From: JAHEEL01 sp963836085
GTDB lineage: Bacteria; Actinomycetota; Acidimicrobiia; Spongiisociales; UBA5794
Reading direction: 5' to 3'
DNA: 64,000 nt
Assembly: GCA_963836085.1 (NCBI GenBank)
Contig: CAWIHT010000017.1
Span: forward strand, 1 to 64,000
Shown: positions 39,637 through 49,958 of the stretch, in pieces
Layout: each line of letters begins with the position of its first letter
Numbering within the stretch: position 1 is the first letter of the stretch
The notes under the pieces: model-generated
The model's database searches: none
Told to the model about the DNA's origin: nothing
Seen by the model: only the letters and a program-made list of their open reading frames with translations
Position numbers and translations under genes: made by a program

Positions 39637-40731
39637 GTGAGTCTTGTTCACATCGTCGGCGCTCGACCCAACTTCATGAAGGCTGCTCCCGTCATCGATG
39701 CCCTCGCCGCGCTCGGCATCGACCAGACGCTCGTCCACACCGGCCAGCACTACGACGCTTCGCTGTCCCAAGTGTTCTTCGACGAACTGGACATCCCGGA
39801 GCCTGACCGCTACCTCGGGATCGGATCAGGCACCCACGGGGCGCAGACCGCGCGCTTCTCGAAGCGCTCGAACGAGAGTTCATTGCAATCGCAGCCGTCG
39901 GGAGTCATCGTCTACGGGGACGTCAACTCGACGCTCGCAGCCGCGCTCGCCGCGGCGAAGCTCCGTATCCCGCTTGCTCATGTCGAGGCGGGTCTCCGTA
40001 GCTTCGATCGGACGATGCCGGAGGAGATCAATCGTGTGGTGACAGATGCGATCGCCGATCTCCACCTCGTGACGAGCCCCGAGGCGATCGACCACCTCGC
40101 CAACGAGGGACGCCCGGTCGAGGGGATTCACCTCGTCGGAAATCCGATGATCGACACCCTCGAGAAGGTGCGGCCGCGCCTCGATCCCAGCCTCGTGCGC
40201 AAGCGACCTCGGGATACCGGACGAGTACGCGCTCGTCACCCTGCACCGTCCGGGCAACGTCGATGACCCCGAGCGGGCACGTTCAATCGTCGAGGCCCTG
40301 GTCTCGGTTGGTGAGGAGATCCGCGCTCGTCTTCCCCATCCACCCGCGCGGTCGCGAGTCGCTCCGCGCCGCCGGCCTCTTCGAGATCGCCGGGCTGATC
40401 GACACCCAACCGCTCGGCTACTTGGACTTCACGTCACTGATGAGCGACGCCCGTCTCGTCATCACGGACTCCGGGGGGATCCAGGAGGAGACCACCATGC
40501 TCAACGTGCCGTGCCTCACCGTTCGCCCGAACACCGAGCGCCCGATCACCATCACGCACGGTACGAATCAGTTGGTTGAACCGGAGGCCATCGCAACGGC
40601 TGCACACCGAATCCTCGCCGGTGAGGCCGCGTTCCCCGTGGAGAGGCCTCCCCTCTGGGACGGGCACGCGGGCGAACGAGCGGCTGAGATCCTCGCACGA
40701 TGGTCTCGGGACGGTCGAGGAGCCGTGGTAG
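39637..40731 (+). CDS. wecB: UDP-N-acetylglucosamine 2-epimerase (frameshifted)
   Basis: Non-hydrolysing epimerase giving UDP-ManNAc. Motifs: VHIVGARPNFMKAAPVI, LVHTGQHYDASLS, VIVYGDVNSTLA, LAHVEAGLRSFDRTMPEEIN, VTLHRPGNVDD, VFPIHPRGRE and LVITDSGGIQEETTMLNVPC. The GTG start at 39637 has AAGGGAG upstream. Frames change near 40200 and 40325, each explained by one extra base; a third change would give the stop at 40729-40731 and a length of about 365 aa, normal for the family. First gene of a three-gene operon. UDP-ManNAc would feed the linkage unit or a ManNAc-type sugar of the surface glycan. Confidence 0.85.
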
Positions 40732-40776
40732 AGTCGGCTGACCGAACGAGCTTCGAACGTGTCGGGAGGATCACGT

Positions 40777-41698
40777 GTGAGCCGGACGATGGCGATCACG
40801 ACATCGAGTTTCGACATGGAGAACCCGGCGATTCAGCGACTCGTCGATGCCGGGTGGTCGATCGTCCGGAACCCCTACGGCCGGAAGATGACCGAAGAGG
40901 AAGTTCGCGACCTGCTCGCGTCGAACAACACCGAGGCAATGGTCGCCGGAGTCGAGCCCCTGACCCGGGGGGTCTTCGCTGCGAACCCACAACTCACGAT
41001 GATCTCGCGTTGTGGCTCGGGCGTCGACCAGGTGGACATCGCGGCCGCAGAAGAAGCGGAGATCGCCGTGTATCGCACGCCCGAGACTCCGGCTGAGGCG
41101 GTCGCCGAACTGACGATCTCGCTAGCCATCGCCGTCCTGCGCCGGATCGGAGAAGCCGATCGTCTGATGCGATCGGGCGAATGGCAGGCCCTCATGGGAC
41201 GGTCGTACGGCAAGAGCCGGATCGGGATCGTTGGATTGGGCCACGTGGGCTCGCGGGTGGCGCGGGTCTCTGCCGCTCTCGGCGCCGAGGTCGGCTTCAC
41301 GGACCGATTCGTGGACGACGACCAGTACCAGCGGTTTGAGACTGTTGAGGACCTGGCTCATTGGGCCGACGTGATCACCATCCATCTTCCCCACGACGAG
41401 GAGACGCACCACACGGTCGATCGTCGGATCCTCGATGCCGTCGGTCCCGAGGGTGTCGTCGTGAACACGGCACGCGGCGGCCTCGTCGACGAAGCAGGCG
41501 CTGTTCGACGCCCTCTCCGAGGAACGCATCGCGGGAGCGGCCCTCGACGTGTATGAATCGGAGCCGTACTCCGGGCCTCTGACCACGCTGCCGAACGTCA
41601 TGCTCACCTGCCACATGGGCTCCTACGCCCGCCAGGTGAGAGCAGCCATGGAATCCGAAGCGTTGCGCAACGCGCTGGTCCACCTCGGACTCGCATGA
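40777..41698 (+). CDS. D-2-hydroxyacid dehydrogenase (phosphoglycerate dehydrogenase-like, frameshifted)
   Basis: About 307 aa with a formate/glycerate dehydrogenase fold. ISRCGSGVDQVDIAAAEE is at the substrate site, IGIVGLGHVGSRVARV is the NAD-binding loop, VITIHLPHDEETHH and VVNTARGGLVDE follow, and PNVMLTCHMGSYA carries the catalytic His. One extra base near 41497 breaks the frame. The GTG at 40777 is chosen for the GGAGGA six bases upstream. It overlaps the HAD gene by ATGA. With the HAD phosphatase it may make a glycerate- or hydroxyacid-derived building block; the substrate is not certain. Confidence 0.8.
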
Positions 41699-42374
41699 AC
41701 AATCAGGAACGGCGGCGAGCGCCACTCGAACTCATCGTGTTCGACTTCGATGGCACGCTCTGCGACTCGGCCGGTGTCAAGACCGATGCGTTCTACGACC
41801 TGTACCTCGAGGACCACGGCCCGGCGTTCGCTGCGAGCCGTGAAGGAGCATCACCTTGCGAATGTGGGCGTATCTCGGTACGACAAGATCCGGTACGTCG
41901 AGACCGAACTACTGGGCAATGATCCGAGCGACGAGGAGGTCGAACGCATAGCGGCGAGATACTCCCAACTCGTCGAAGACGCGGTCGTCGACGCCCCACT
42001 CTTCGACGGTGTGTCCGAGTTCCTCGCCGCGGTGCCAACCGGCATCCGGTGCGTCGTGGCCTCTGCCACGCCGACCGAGGAGTTGCGCCGGATCGTTGGG
42101 CGCAAGGGTCTGGCCGGATTCCTCGTTGCGATCGAGGGGAGCTCGCGATCCAAGGCGGAGATCATCGCCAGCTGGATCGCAGCAGTTCGCGGTTGAGCCC
42201 AGCTCGATCGTGGTGGTCGGCGACCAACCATCGGACGCCGATGCAGCAAGAGCAAACGGCACCAACGGAATGATGATCGCTCCCCCAGGATCATGGGTGG
42301 CCCCGTTTGTGCGTGTCGACACCTTCGCTGAGGCCGCCGAGGTGCTGAAATACTGGATGGCTCCCGCTATCTGA
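41695..42374 (+). CDS. HAD-family phosphatase (frameshifted)
   Basis: About 226 aa. Nucleophile motif IVFDFDGTLCDS at the N-terminus, motif II in VVASATPTEE, motif III Lys in the SRSKAEII region and motif IV VVVGDQPSDADAARANG. It looks like a phosphoglycolate phosphatase type. Frames change near 41843 and 42185, each by one extra base. It overlaps the dehydrogenase (ATGA). It is the last gene before the LCP paralogues and likely removes the phosphate from the product of the preceding step. Confidence 0.8.
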
Positions 42375-42432
42375 TCTGGCGGCGGATCTCCTGGCCCGGG
42401 CCCCAAGAATCGCCCCTTGAGCGGTCGTCAAC

Positions 42433-42502
42433 GTGCGCTACGATGAGACCGGTTTTTCGGGAGGCGACCTACCATCGGCGTACAGAATCGCCAGGAGCCT
42501 CA
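42433..42502 (+). promoter_or_regulatory. Promoter and 5' UTR of LCP gene 1
   Basis: GCGCTACGATGAGACCG with -10 TACGAT at 42439-42444, a UTR of about 50 nt containing TCGGGAGGCGACC, and CAGGAG as ribosome site before the ATG at 42503. The whole block is repeated before LCP gene 2 (45459-45526). Confidence 0.6.
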
Positions 42503-45225
42503 ATGACCCATCGAGCCCGCACCGCACTCGGTCACCGCTCTTGCGACCAGCCTCCTCGTGGCGGCAGTCCTCACCGTCATGCTGACGACTCCGTCTCAGG
42601 CGACGCCTGATGGCCGACTCGACGCCGCGGCCGTCTCTGCGGCCGTCGGAGATGCGGCGCTCACCCTCTTCCCCACCGCCGCTCCCGGCACTCCCCCGCC
42701 CAACACCGCGGACGGCGTCGGCGCGTTCGATCCGACCACAGCCACGTGGCACCTCCGCACCCGTGCCGGCGACCCGACGGTGTTCTCTTTCGGGGAACCG
42801 GACTCGCAGCCGCTGGTGGGCGACTGGGACGGCGACGGCATCGACACGGTGGGTGGCTACGACCAGAACACGGCAACGGTCAGCCTCCGCAACAGCAACA
42901 CTGCGGGTGAGGCCGACCTGACCTTCACGATCGGTCAACCGGGCGACATCGCCATTGCCGGCGATTTCGACGGCGACGGCATTGACAGTGTGGCCGTGTA
43001 CCGACCGTCCGACGGATTCGTGCGCATCTTCAACTCAACCGGTTCGAGCCTTGGTGAACCCGCCGCCACCTACACACCGGCGGCCGCCGACGGTGAACTG
43101 ATCGCCGCAGATTTCGACGGGGACGGCACGGACACCCTCGCTTCATGGAACCCGAAGACGGGCACCGTCACGGTCAGCACGCCGGCCGGTGCCATCGATT
43201 CCGAGTTTGCGATCTCAGCGCCCCGGGTGATCGGTTCTTCGCCGGTGACTGGACCGGGGATGGCGTCCAGACTTCGGGATCGTTCGATCCCTCGACCACG
43301 ACCGTGCACCTGCGATTCGCGAACAGCGATGGCGGGGCCGACGAGTCCTACACGTGGGGTACGTCGGCATGGATCCCCGTCGCCGGTTCGTTCGGAGATC
43401 TCGCATCGACGGTCACCGTGAACGTCGACGGGGCGCCGCAAGGCTTGGTCTGGGCCCTCGAGTCGCTCTACCTCGAACTCGATGCTGCACCGCTGTACGA
43501 GGGTCCCGACAATCAGTCGTTCAGCCTCGCCGGCGTGACCGAGGATCTCGGCGTCGAGGGTGTCGCCACGACCGCCGAGGCGTACGGCGGACAAGTGGCC
43601 GTCATCACCACCGACACCGACACGATCCTCGCCGTCTCCGACGACGGATGGTCCTGGCGAGCCGTCGGCGGCACTCTCGCCGCAGGCGAGTTCTCCCTCA
43701 TGGCCTCCGCTCCCCGGTTCGTCACCATCATCGGTGCCGATATGAATGACCCGGCCAAACCCACCGAGTCGTTCGCGGACTCCATCCACATCTACGGGGT
43801 CAATGCGTGCCGGGCGATGAAGGCGCCATCGTCGGCATCCCGCGCGACACCGCCATGGCCTACGACGGACCGGCAGGTCCCCGAGTCGAGGGCGGGATGG
43901 CGGAGATCAGCCACACCATGCTCGATCTCGGACCCGGCGTCACCACCGAGACCATCGCCAACGAGACCGGACTCCCCATCGAAGGCTGGTTCGTGACCGG
44001 ATTCGGCTCGCGTCTCACCGGCACACTGGGATTCGAGGACCTGGTCGACGCAATGGGCGGCATCGACTTCCTCAGCATCCCGTATGGCGCACCGAGCCAG
44101 TGCAACACGCCTCCGCCACCCGCCAACCCAGCGGAGGGCGCCACGCGCGTCGACGGCTACGGGGCGCTGGCCTTCTCCCGTGAGCGCAAGTGCGTGCCAA
44201 CCGACAAGTTCGGTACGAACGCGCACACCTCAAACGCCGCGCGAACCCTCGCCCAAGGTCTCCTGATGAAGGCCGCAGTCGCCCAGGTACAGGACCTCGG
44301 CATCGCAGCACTCCCGGCGCTGCTCGACACCATGGACGACTACGTCGACACCAATCTCTCGGCGGCCAAGGTGCTCACCCTGGCCTCGACGCTGTTCGAC
44401 ATCGACCCGGGCCCCATGCCGACGCTGACACCGTCGAGCTTCGATGCGAAGGGATACGACGCCTACAACGACAATGCCGGCGATCTCCCCAACGTCGTCA
44501 TGGAGGGCTGCAACGGCTACCTCTGGAAGAACGACGCCGGCCAGATCAACTTCAACCAGTTCTACGTCCGGGGCCACTACAACACGTTCCGGGACTTCGC
44601 CGACGGAACGCTGAATACCCTGCCGGTCTATGAGTACGACTCCGGCATCGCCTCGAACCCGTACACATGTGACAAGGGCGAGCCGAAGGACTGGTTCATC
44701 GACGACAACGACTCGGTCTTCGAACCCGACATCAACTGGATGGCCGAAGAAGGCATCACCAGAGGCTGCAACCCACCGGTCAACGATCGCTACTGCCCGG
44801 ATGCCCGAGTGACGCGTGGCCAGATGGCGGCCTTCCTCGTGCGAGCACTCGGACTGACCGAGCGTCTCGACGATCCGTTCACCGACGACGACGGGTCGAT
44901 CTTCGAGGGCGACATCGAGCGCCTTGCTGCCGCGGGGATCACTCGCGGCTGCAACCCGCCCGCCAACACCCGGTTCTGCCCCGACGCCAACGTGACACGG
45001 GAGCAGATGGCGGCATTCCTGGTCCGGGCGCTCGGCTACACCGACGACGGCGGCGGAGACCTGTTCATCGACGACGACGGTTCGGTATTCGAAGGCGACA
45101 TCGACCGCCTCGGGACCGCAGGCGTGACCCGGGGCTGCAACCCGCCAGTCAACGACCGGTTCTGCCCAGGATCGAACGTGACCCGCGGACAGATGGCGGC
45201 ATTCCTCCATAGGGCACTCGGATAG
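42503..45225 (+). CDS. LytR-CpsA-Psr (LCP) protein with FG-GAP-like and SLH-like repeats, paralogue 1
   Basis: About 905 aa. Signal peptide ending near PSQA; four calcium-type repeats (GDWDGDGIDTV, GDFDGDGIDSV, ADFDGDGTDTL, GDWTGDGVQTS) at about residues 95-260; an LCP domain (HIYGVN, VGIPRDTAM, FEDLVDAMGGIDF, FSRERKCVP, DAARTL-like block); then three SLH-like modules with ITRGCNPP and RGQMAAFLVRALG. LCP enzymes attach lipid-linked glycans to peptidoglycan or protein. Compared with paralogue 2 there are three one-base insertions, near 42533, 43228 and 43805, which break the frame. The architecture suggests an enzyme that is itself held in the S-layer or wall. Confidence 0.85.
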
Positions 45226-45458
45226 CCCACATTGGTATCCATGGGCGGAGCGGCAAGGCCGGCCGCTTGCTCCCTGCCGCACTTCAACCAGCGAGCACTG
45301 GAGCATCGTCGCCAGATTCCGCCAGGGCTGGCGAAACTCGACTCACGTGCTTCAGAGCGAATCTCCCATTCGTCCGTATCTTCCTAGCCGCCTCAGCCTG
45401 GTTTCGGGCATGGGGTGTGGCGCTTTCTCCGAGCATCGGCCTTCGGGCTGTCGTCGCC

Positions 45459-45526
45459 GCGCGCTACGATGAGACCGATTTTCCGGGAGGCGACCGACCA
45501 TCGGTCCACAGACGCAAGGAGCCTCA
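45459..45526 (+). promoter_or_regulatory. Promoter and 5' UTR of LCP gene 2
   Basis: -10 TACGAT at 45465-45470, UTR of about 50 nt with CCGGGAGGCGACC and AAGGAG before the ATG at 45527. Nearly the same as 42433-42502. The 230 bp upstream of it, back to the stop of LCP gene 1, holds no gene. Confidence 0.6.
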
Positions 45527-48240
45527 ATGACCCATCGAGTCCGCACCGCAGTCGGTACCGCTCTTGCGACCAGCCTCATCGTGGCGGCAGTCCTCACCGT
45601 CATGCTGACGACTCCATCTCAGGCGACGCCTGATGGTCGACTCGACGCCGCAGCCGTGTCCGCTGCCTTCGGAGATGCCACCCTCACCCTCTTCCCCGCC
45701 GCCGCTCCCGGCACTCCGCCGCCAGACACAGCGGACGGCGTCGGAGCGTTCGATCCGACCACAGCGACGTGGCACCTGCGCACCCGGGCCGGTGACCCGA
45801 CCGTCTTCGCATTCGGAACACCAGGCTCGCAGCCACTGATCGGCGACTGGGACGGCGACGGGATCGAGACCGTGGGCGCCTACGACCCGGCTACGGCAAC
45901 GGTCAGCTTCCGCAACACCAACAGCGCAGGCGAGCCAGACTCAACCTTCCTCCTCGGCGCGACCGGCGACGTGGCGATCGCTGGTGACTTCGACGGCGAC
46001 GGCACCGACACCGTGGCCGTGTACCGACCGTCCGACGGATTCGTCCGCGTCTTCAACTCAACCGGGGCAGACCTCGGTGAACCGGCCGCGACGTACACGC
46101 CAGCAGCCGTCGATGGGCCGCTGTCGCCGCAGACTTCGACGGGGACGGCACGGACACCCTCGCTTCATGGAACCCGTCCACGGGCACCGTCACGGTCAGC
46201 ACGCCGGCCGGTGCCATCGATTCCGAGTTCGCGTTCAACGCATCCGGCGACCGGTTCGTCGCCGGTGACTGGACCGGAGACGGCGTCCAGACTCCGGGAT
46301 CGTTCGATCCGGAGGCGACGACCGTTCACCTCCGATACGAGAACAGCGATGGCGGGGCCGACGAGTCCTACACGTGGGGTACGTCGGCATGGATCCCCGT
46401 TGCCGGTTCGTTCGGGGACCTCGCTTCGACCGTCACCATAAACGTCGACGGCGCTCCGCAAGGCTTGGTCTGGGCCCTCGAGTCGCTCTACCTCGAACTC
46501 GACTCTGCGCCACTGTACGAAGGTCCGGACAATCAGTCGTTCAGCCTCGCCGGCGTGACCGAGGATCTCGGCGTCGAGGGTGTCGCCACCACCGCCGAGG
46601 CATACGGCGGACAGGTCGCCGTCATCACCACCGACACCGACACCATCCTCGCCGTCTCCGACGACGGCTGGTCCTGGCGTGCCGTCGGAGGCACTCTCGC
46701 ATCCGGCGAGTTCTCCCTCATGGCCTCCGCTCCGCGGTTCGTCACCATCATCGGTGCGGACATGAATGATCCGGCCAAACCCACCGAGTCGTTCGCGGAC
46801 TCCATCCACATCTACGGGGTCAATGGTGCCGGTGACGAGGGCGCGATCGTCGGCATCCCGCGCGACACCGCCATGCCCTACGACGGACCGGTAGGCCCCA
46901 GAGTCGAGGGCGGCATGGCGGAGATCAGCCACACGATGCTCGACCTCGGCCCCGATGTCACCACCGAGACCATCGCCAACGAGACGGGACTCCCGATCGA
47001 GGGATGGTTCGTGACCGGATTCGGTTCGCGTGCTACGGGGACACTGGGATTCGAGGACCTGGTCGACACCATGGGAGGCATCGGCTTCCTCAGCATCCCG
47101 TACGCAGCGCCACACCAATGCGTGCCAACCCTGGACCCGCCGGTAGATGTCGGTGACACGCACGTTGATGGCTACGGAGCCCTCTCGTTTTCCCGCGAGC
47201 GCAAGTGTGTCCCGACCGACAAGTTCGGTGCCAACGCGCACACCTCGGATGCGGCGCGCACCCTCGCCCAGGGTCTGTTGATGAAGGCCGCGGTCGCCGA
47301 GGTCCAGACGCTCGGGATCTCAGCACTCCCGGCGCTGCTCGACACCATGGACGACTACGTCTACACCAACCTGTCTGCATCGAAGGTGCTCACCCTCGCC
47401 GCGACCATTTTCGACATCGATCCTGGGCCGATGCCGACGCTGACACCATCGAGCTTCGATGCAAAGGGATACGACGCCTACAACGACAACGCGGGCACCC
47501 TCCCGAACGTCGTGGTCGAGGGCTGCAACGGCTACCTCTGGAAGAACGACCTCGGCCAGATCAACTTCAACCAGTTCTACGTGCGTGGCAACTACAACAC
47601 GTTCCGGGACTTCGCCGACGGCACGCTGAACACCCTGCCCGTCTACGAGTACTTCTCCGGACTCCCGTTGCATCCGAATGTGTGCGACACGGGTGAACCG
47701 ATCGACTGGTTCATCGACGACAACGACTCCGTGTTCGAGAGCGACATCAACTGGATGGCCGAAGAGGGGATCACGAGGGGCTGCAACCCACCGGTCAACA
47801 ACCGCTACTGCCCCGATGCGCAGGTGACCCGCGAACAGATGGCGGCATTCCTCGTCCGCGCATTGGGACTCACGGAACGTCTCGACAACCCGTTCACCGA
47901 CGACGACGGCTCGATCTTCGAGGCCGATATCGAACGACTGGCTGCCGCTGGGATCACCAGAGGCTGCAACCCACCGGCCAACGACCGGTTCTGCCCAGAT
48001 GCCAACGTCACGCGCGAGCAGATGGCAGCATTCCTCGTCCGCGCCCTCGGCTACACCGACAACGGAGGCGGTGATCTGTTCATCGACGACGATGGATCGA
48101 TCTTCGAGGACAACATCGATCGCCTCGGGACCGCAGGCGTCACCCGCGGATGCAACCCGCCAGTCAACGACCGGTTCTGCCCCGGAGCGAACGTCACCCG
48201 CGGGCAAATGGCGGCATTCCTGCACCGCGCTCTCGGCTGA
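45527..48240 (+). CDS. LCP protein with FG-GAP-like and SLH-like repeats, paralogue 2
   Basis: Same layout and length as paralogue 1 and very similar along the whole length, so the pair arose by tandem duplication. Signal peptide TALATSLIVAAVLTVMLTT then PSQA; calcium-type repeats; LCP domain with DSIHIYGVNG, AIVGIPRDTAM, IEGWFVTGF, SFSRERKCVPTD and ARTLAQGLLM; three SLH-like modules, the last ending FLHRALG. One base is missing near 46127 (CTGTCGCC where paralogue 1 has CTGATCGCC), otherwise intact. It may transfer the glycans made by the neighbouring loci to the cell wall. The substrate is inferred, not shown. Confidence 0.87.
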
Positions 48241-48253
48241 CACGGGCCATCGC

Positions 48254-48259
48254 GGTAGC
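48254..48259 (+). promoter_or_regulatory. Putative -10 element (TAGCAT) of lipoprotein gene
   Basis: TAGCAT 28 bp before the GTG at 48288; GGGAGG at 48275-48280 serves as ribosome site. Confidence 0.35.
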
Positions 48260-48287
48260 ATCGGGAGTTCCCGTGGGAGGTCCCATT

Positions 48288-48890
48288 GTGCGCATCGTGA
48301 TCGGCGTCCTGGCCTTGGCCTTGTTTGCTGCCGCGTGCACGGCGTCTGGGTCGGAAACAACGACGTCGACGACCAGTTCGGTGCTGACGACGACCACGCT
48401 CGAAGCCACAACCAGCACCTCACCGACAACAACCGTTCCGACAACCACGACATCGACGACAACCACGATTCCGGCCACGACCACGACCGTTGTGGACACG
48501 GTCACGACAGCGACCACGGTGTGGGTTGACCCGCCACCAACCACCTCGACCACCACACCGGCCCCAGAGGACAACGAGGCCCCGTCCGTGGAGATCACAT
48601 CGCCGGGGAACCTATCGTCACACGTTGCTGCCTACGATCCGGAATCACAAGCATTCCGTGCGGTCGTCTCGATGTCTGCCGCGGTCTCCGATCCCGACAA
48701 CGACCAGGTCACCATCGACTGGTTCTCTTCGCTCAGCGGCTACCTCGGTACCGGCGAGTTCATCACCGCCTCGCTGATCACCATCTATGACTCGTCACAG
48801 CCGTTCATTACCGCGAGGGCGACCGACGAGCACGGAGCCGTCTCGGAGCACCGGATCCAGATCATCGTGTGGGTACCGTCGGATACGTAA
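48288..48890 (+). CDS. Putative lipoprotein with Thr-rich linker and Ig-like domain
   Basis: 200 aa from the GTG at 48288 (GGGAGG seven bases upstream). RIVIGVLALALFAAAC is a lipoprotein signal with Cys17 as the lipidation site. Residues 20-90 are almost only Thr, Ser, Val and Pro, a spacer that would lift the domain from the membrane and might be O-glycosylated. The C-terminal 100 residues (APSVEITSPGN, VSDPDNDQVTIDWFSSLSG, HRIQIIVWVP) resemble an Ig-like/PKD fold. Function unknown; a wall-spanning adhesion or sensor role is possible. Confidence 0.72.
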   Translation: MRIVIGVLALALFAAACTASGSETTTSTTSSVLTTTTLEATTSTSPTTTVPTTTTSTTTTIPATTTTVVDTVTTATTVWVDPPPTTSTTTPAPEDNEAPSVEITSPGNLSSHVAAYDPESQAFRAVVSMSAAVSDPDNDQVTIDWFSSLSGYLGTGEFITASLITIYDSSQPFITARATDEHGAVSEHRIQIIVWVPSDT

Positions 48891-48915
48891 GTGCCTGTCT
48901 CTTCGGGCCTGAGCG

Positions 48916-49461
48916 CTAGATCCGATCGCTCTCGACAGGGGCCGATTTCCCCGAGGAACCGGCAACTCGGACGATCAGCGTTCCGAGAACTGCACCAACG
49001 AAGCCCCCAAGTGTGTTGAAGATCACGTCGTGCGTGGTGGCCGCCCGGTCGATCGGCAGCAGCCACTGGGCGAACTCGATGGCAAACGAGACGGAGAAGG
49101 CGAATCCCGTAGCCCGGAGAATCGTGCTCGACTTGGACCGCCACAGCAGCGCAGCGAAGAGTCCGACCGGGATGTACAGCAGCGTGTTGGCGATCGCGTC
49201 CTCCGTGGCGAGCGGAGCGAGCAGATCGAACACCGACGGTCGAGCGCCACTGAATCCCTGCGGGCCCGGCTGAAGCGTCAGAACCACCACAGCGCAGAGT
49301 GCGATAGCTAGCCATACAGCGACGACTCGGTTGACGAGGGAATCGCGTTCCACCTGGCGCTGCACTGCGATCGCTCCAATGAGGGCACTTGCGCCAGCTG
49401 CGATCACCACGAGCCATGCGATCGCCATGAGTGTCGAGACGGGCGGAAACTCGGTCACCAT
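48916..49461 (-). CDS. VanZ-like membrane protein
   Basis: 181 aa with four or five transmembrane segments. Family motifs: NTLLYIPVGLFAALLW, FAIEFAQWLLPIDRAATTHD and FNTLGGFVGAVLG. VanZ-like proteins occur in many envelope loci; VanZ itself gives low-level teicoplanin resistance by an unknown mechanism. The ATG at 49461 is used. It overlaps or abuts the preceding minus-strand gene. Convergent with the lipoprotein gene. Confidence 0.82.
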   Translation of the reverse strand: MVTEFPPVSTLMAIAWLVVIAAGASALIGAIAVQRQVERDSLVNRVVAVWLAIALCAVVVLTLQPGPQGFSGARPSVFDLLAPLATEDAIANTLLYIPVGLFAALLWRSKSSTILRATGFAFSVSFAIEFAQWLLPIDRAATTHDVIFNTLGGFVGAVLGTLIVRVAGSSGKSAPVESDRI

Positions 49462-49958
49462 GCCGTGACTGTATGCAGCGCCTCATCGGTAGGCCCAGGG
49501 TGCGCGGACCGATATCCCCCGTCGAAGGATGCCACCAGCCCTCAGGCAATTCTCGGAAAGGCACGGTCGCCCACGGCGCGAACGAAGCGTCAGAGGTGAC
49601 CACCGGCTCGGTCAGGACCAGCAAGAGCAGCGCGGCGTCCGCGTGGACGGCGCCTTGCCGGTCGGCGTTGTCCGAGTCGGAGTCTTTACCGATCGCCAGA
49701 ATGGAGTCGTGCTTGATGATGTCGTAGGTTGGCGCCTGGATCGCATCGTCGTTCTAGGCCGCTACGGAGGCCTCTGACGGCGTCGCAGCGGCGGTCGATG
49801 ACTCCGGAAGCTGGCCAGCAGCCGCCGCCGTCCCGAACTCGACCCGTTCGATCCCGCGCCGTGCCCACCGCGCCCGAACTCCCTGCCAGCCGCCAAAGGC
49901 CACAACGGTGAAAACGGCAAGAGTCACTACGAGCAGGATGATTCGCTTGCGGGTCATG
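49455..49958 (-). CDS. Small membrane-anchored protein of unknown function (frameshifted)
   Basis: Starts TRKRIILLVVTLAVFTVVAF after the ATG at 49958 (GGAG before it), a single transmembrane anchor, then WQGVRARWARRGIERVEFGT and a Thr/Ala-rich stretch. After a frame change near 49757 it continues APTYDIIKHDSILAIGKDSD, ALLLLVLTEPVVTSDASFAP and ELPEGWWHPSTGDIGPRTLG. No family was recognised. The stop is uncertain; a TGA overlapping the VanZ-like start (49455-49457) needs a further shift. It is divergent from the Wzz/BY-kinase gene, with which its start codon overlaps on the opposite strand. Confidence 0.5.
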
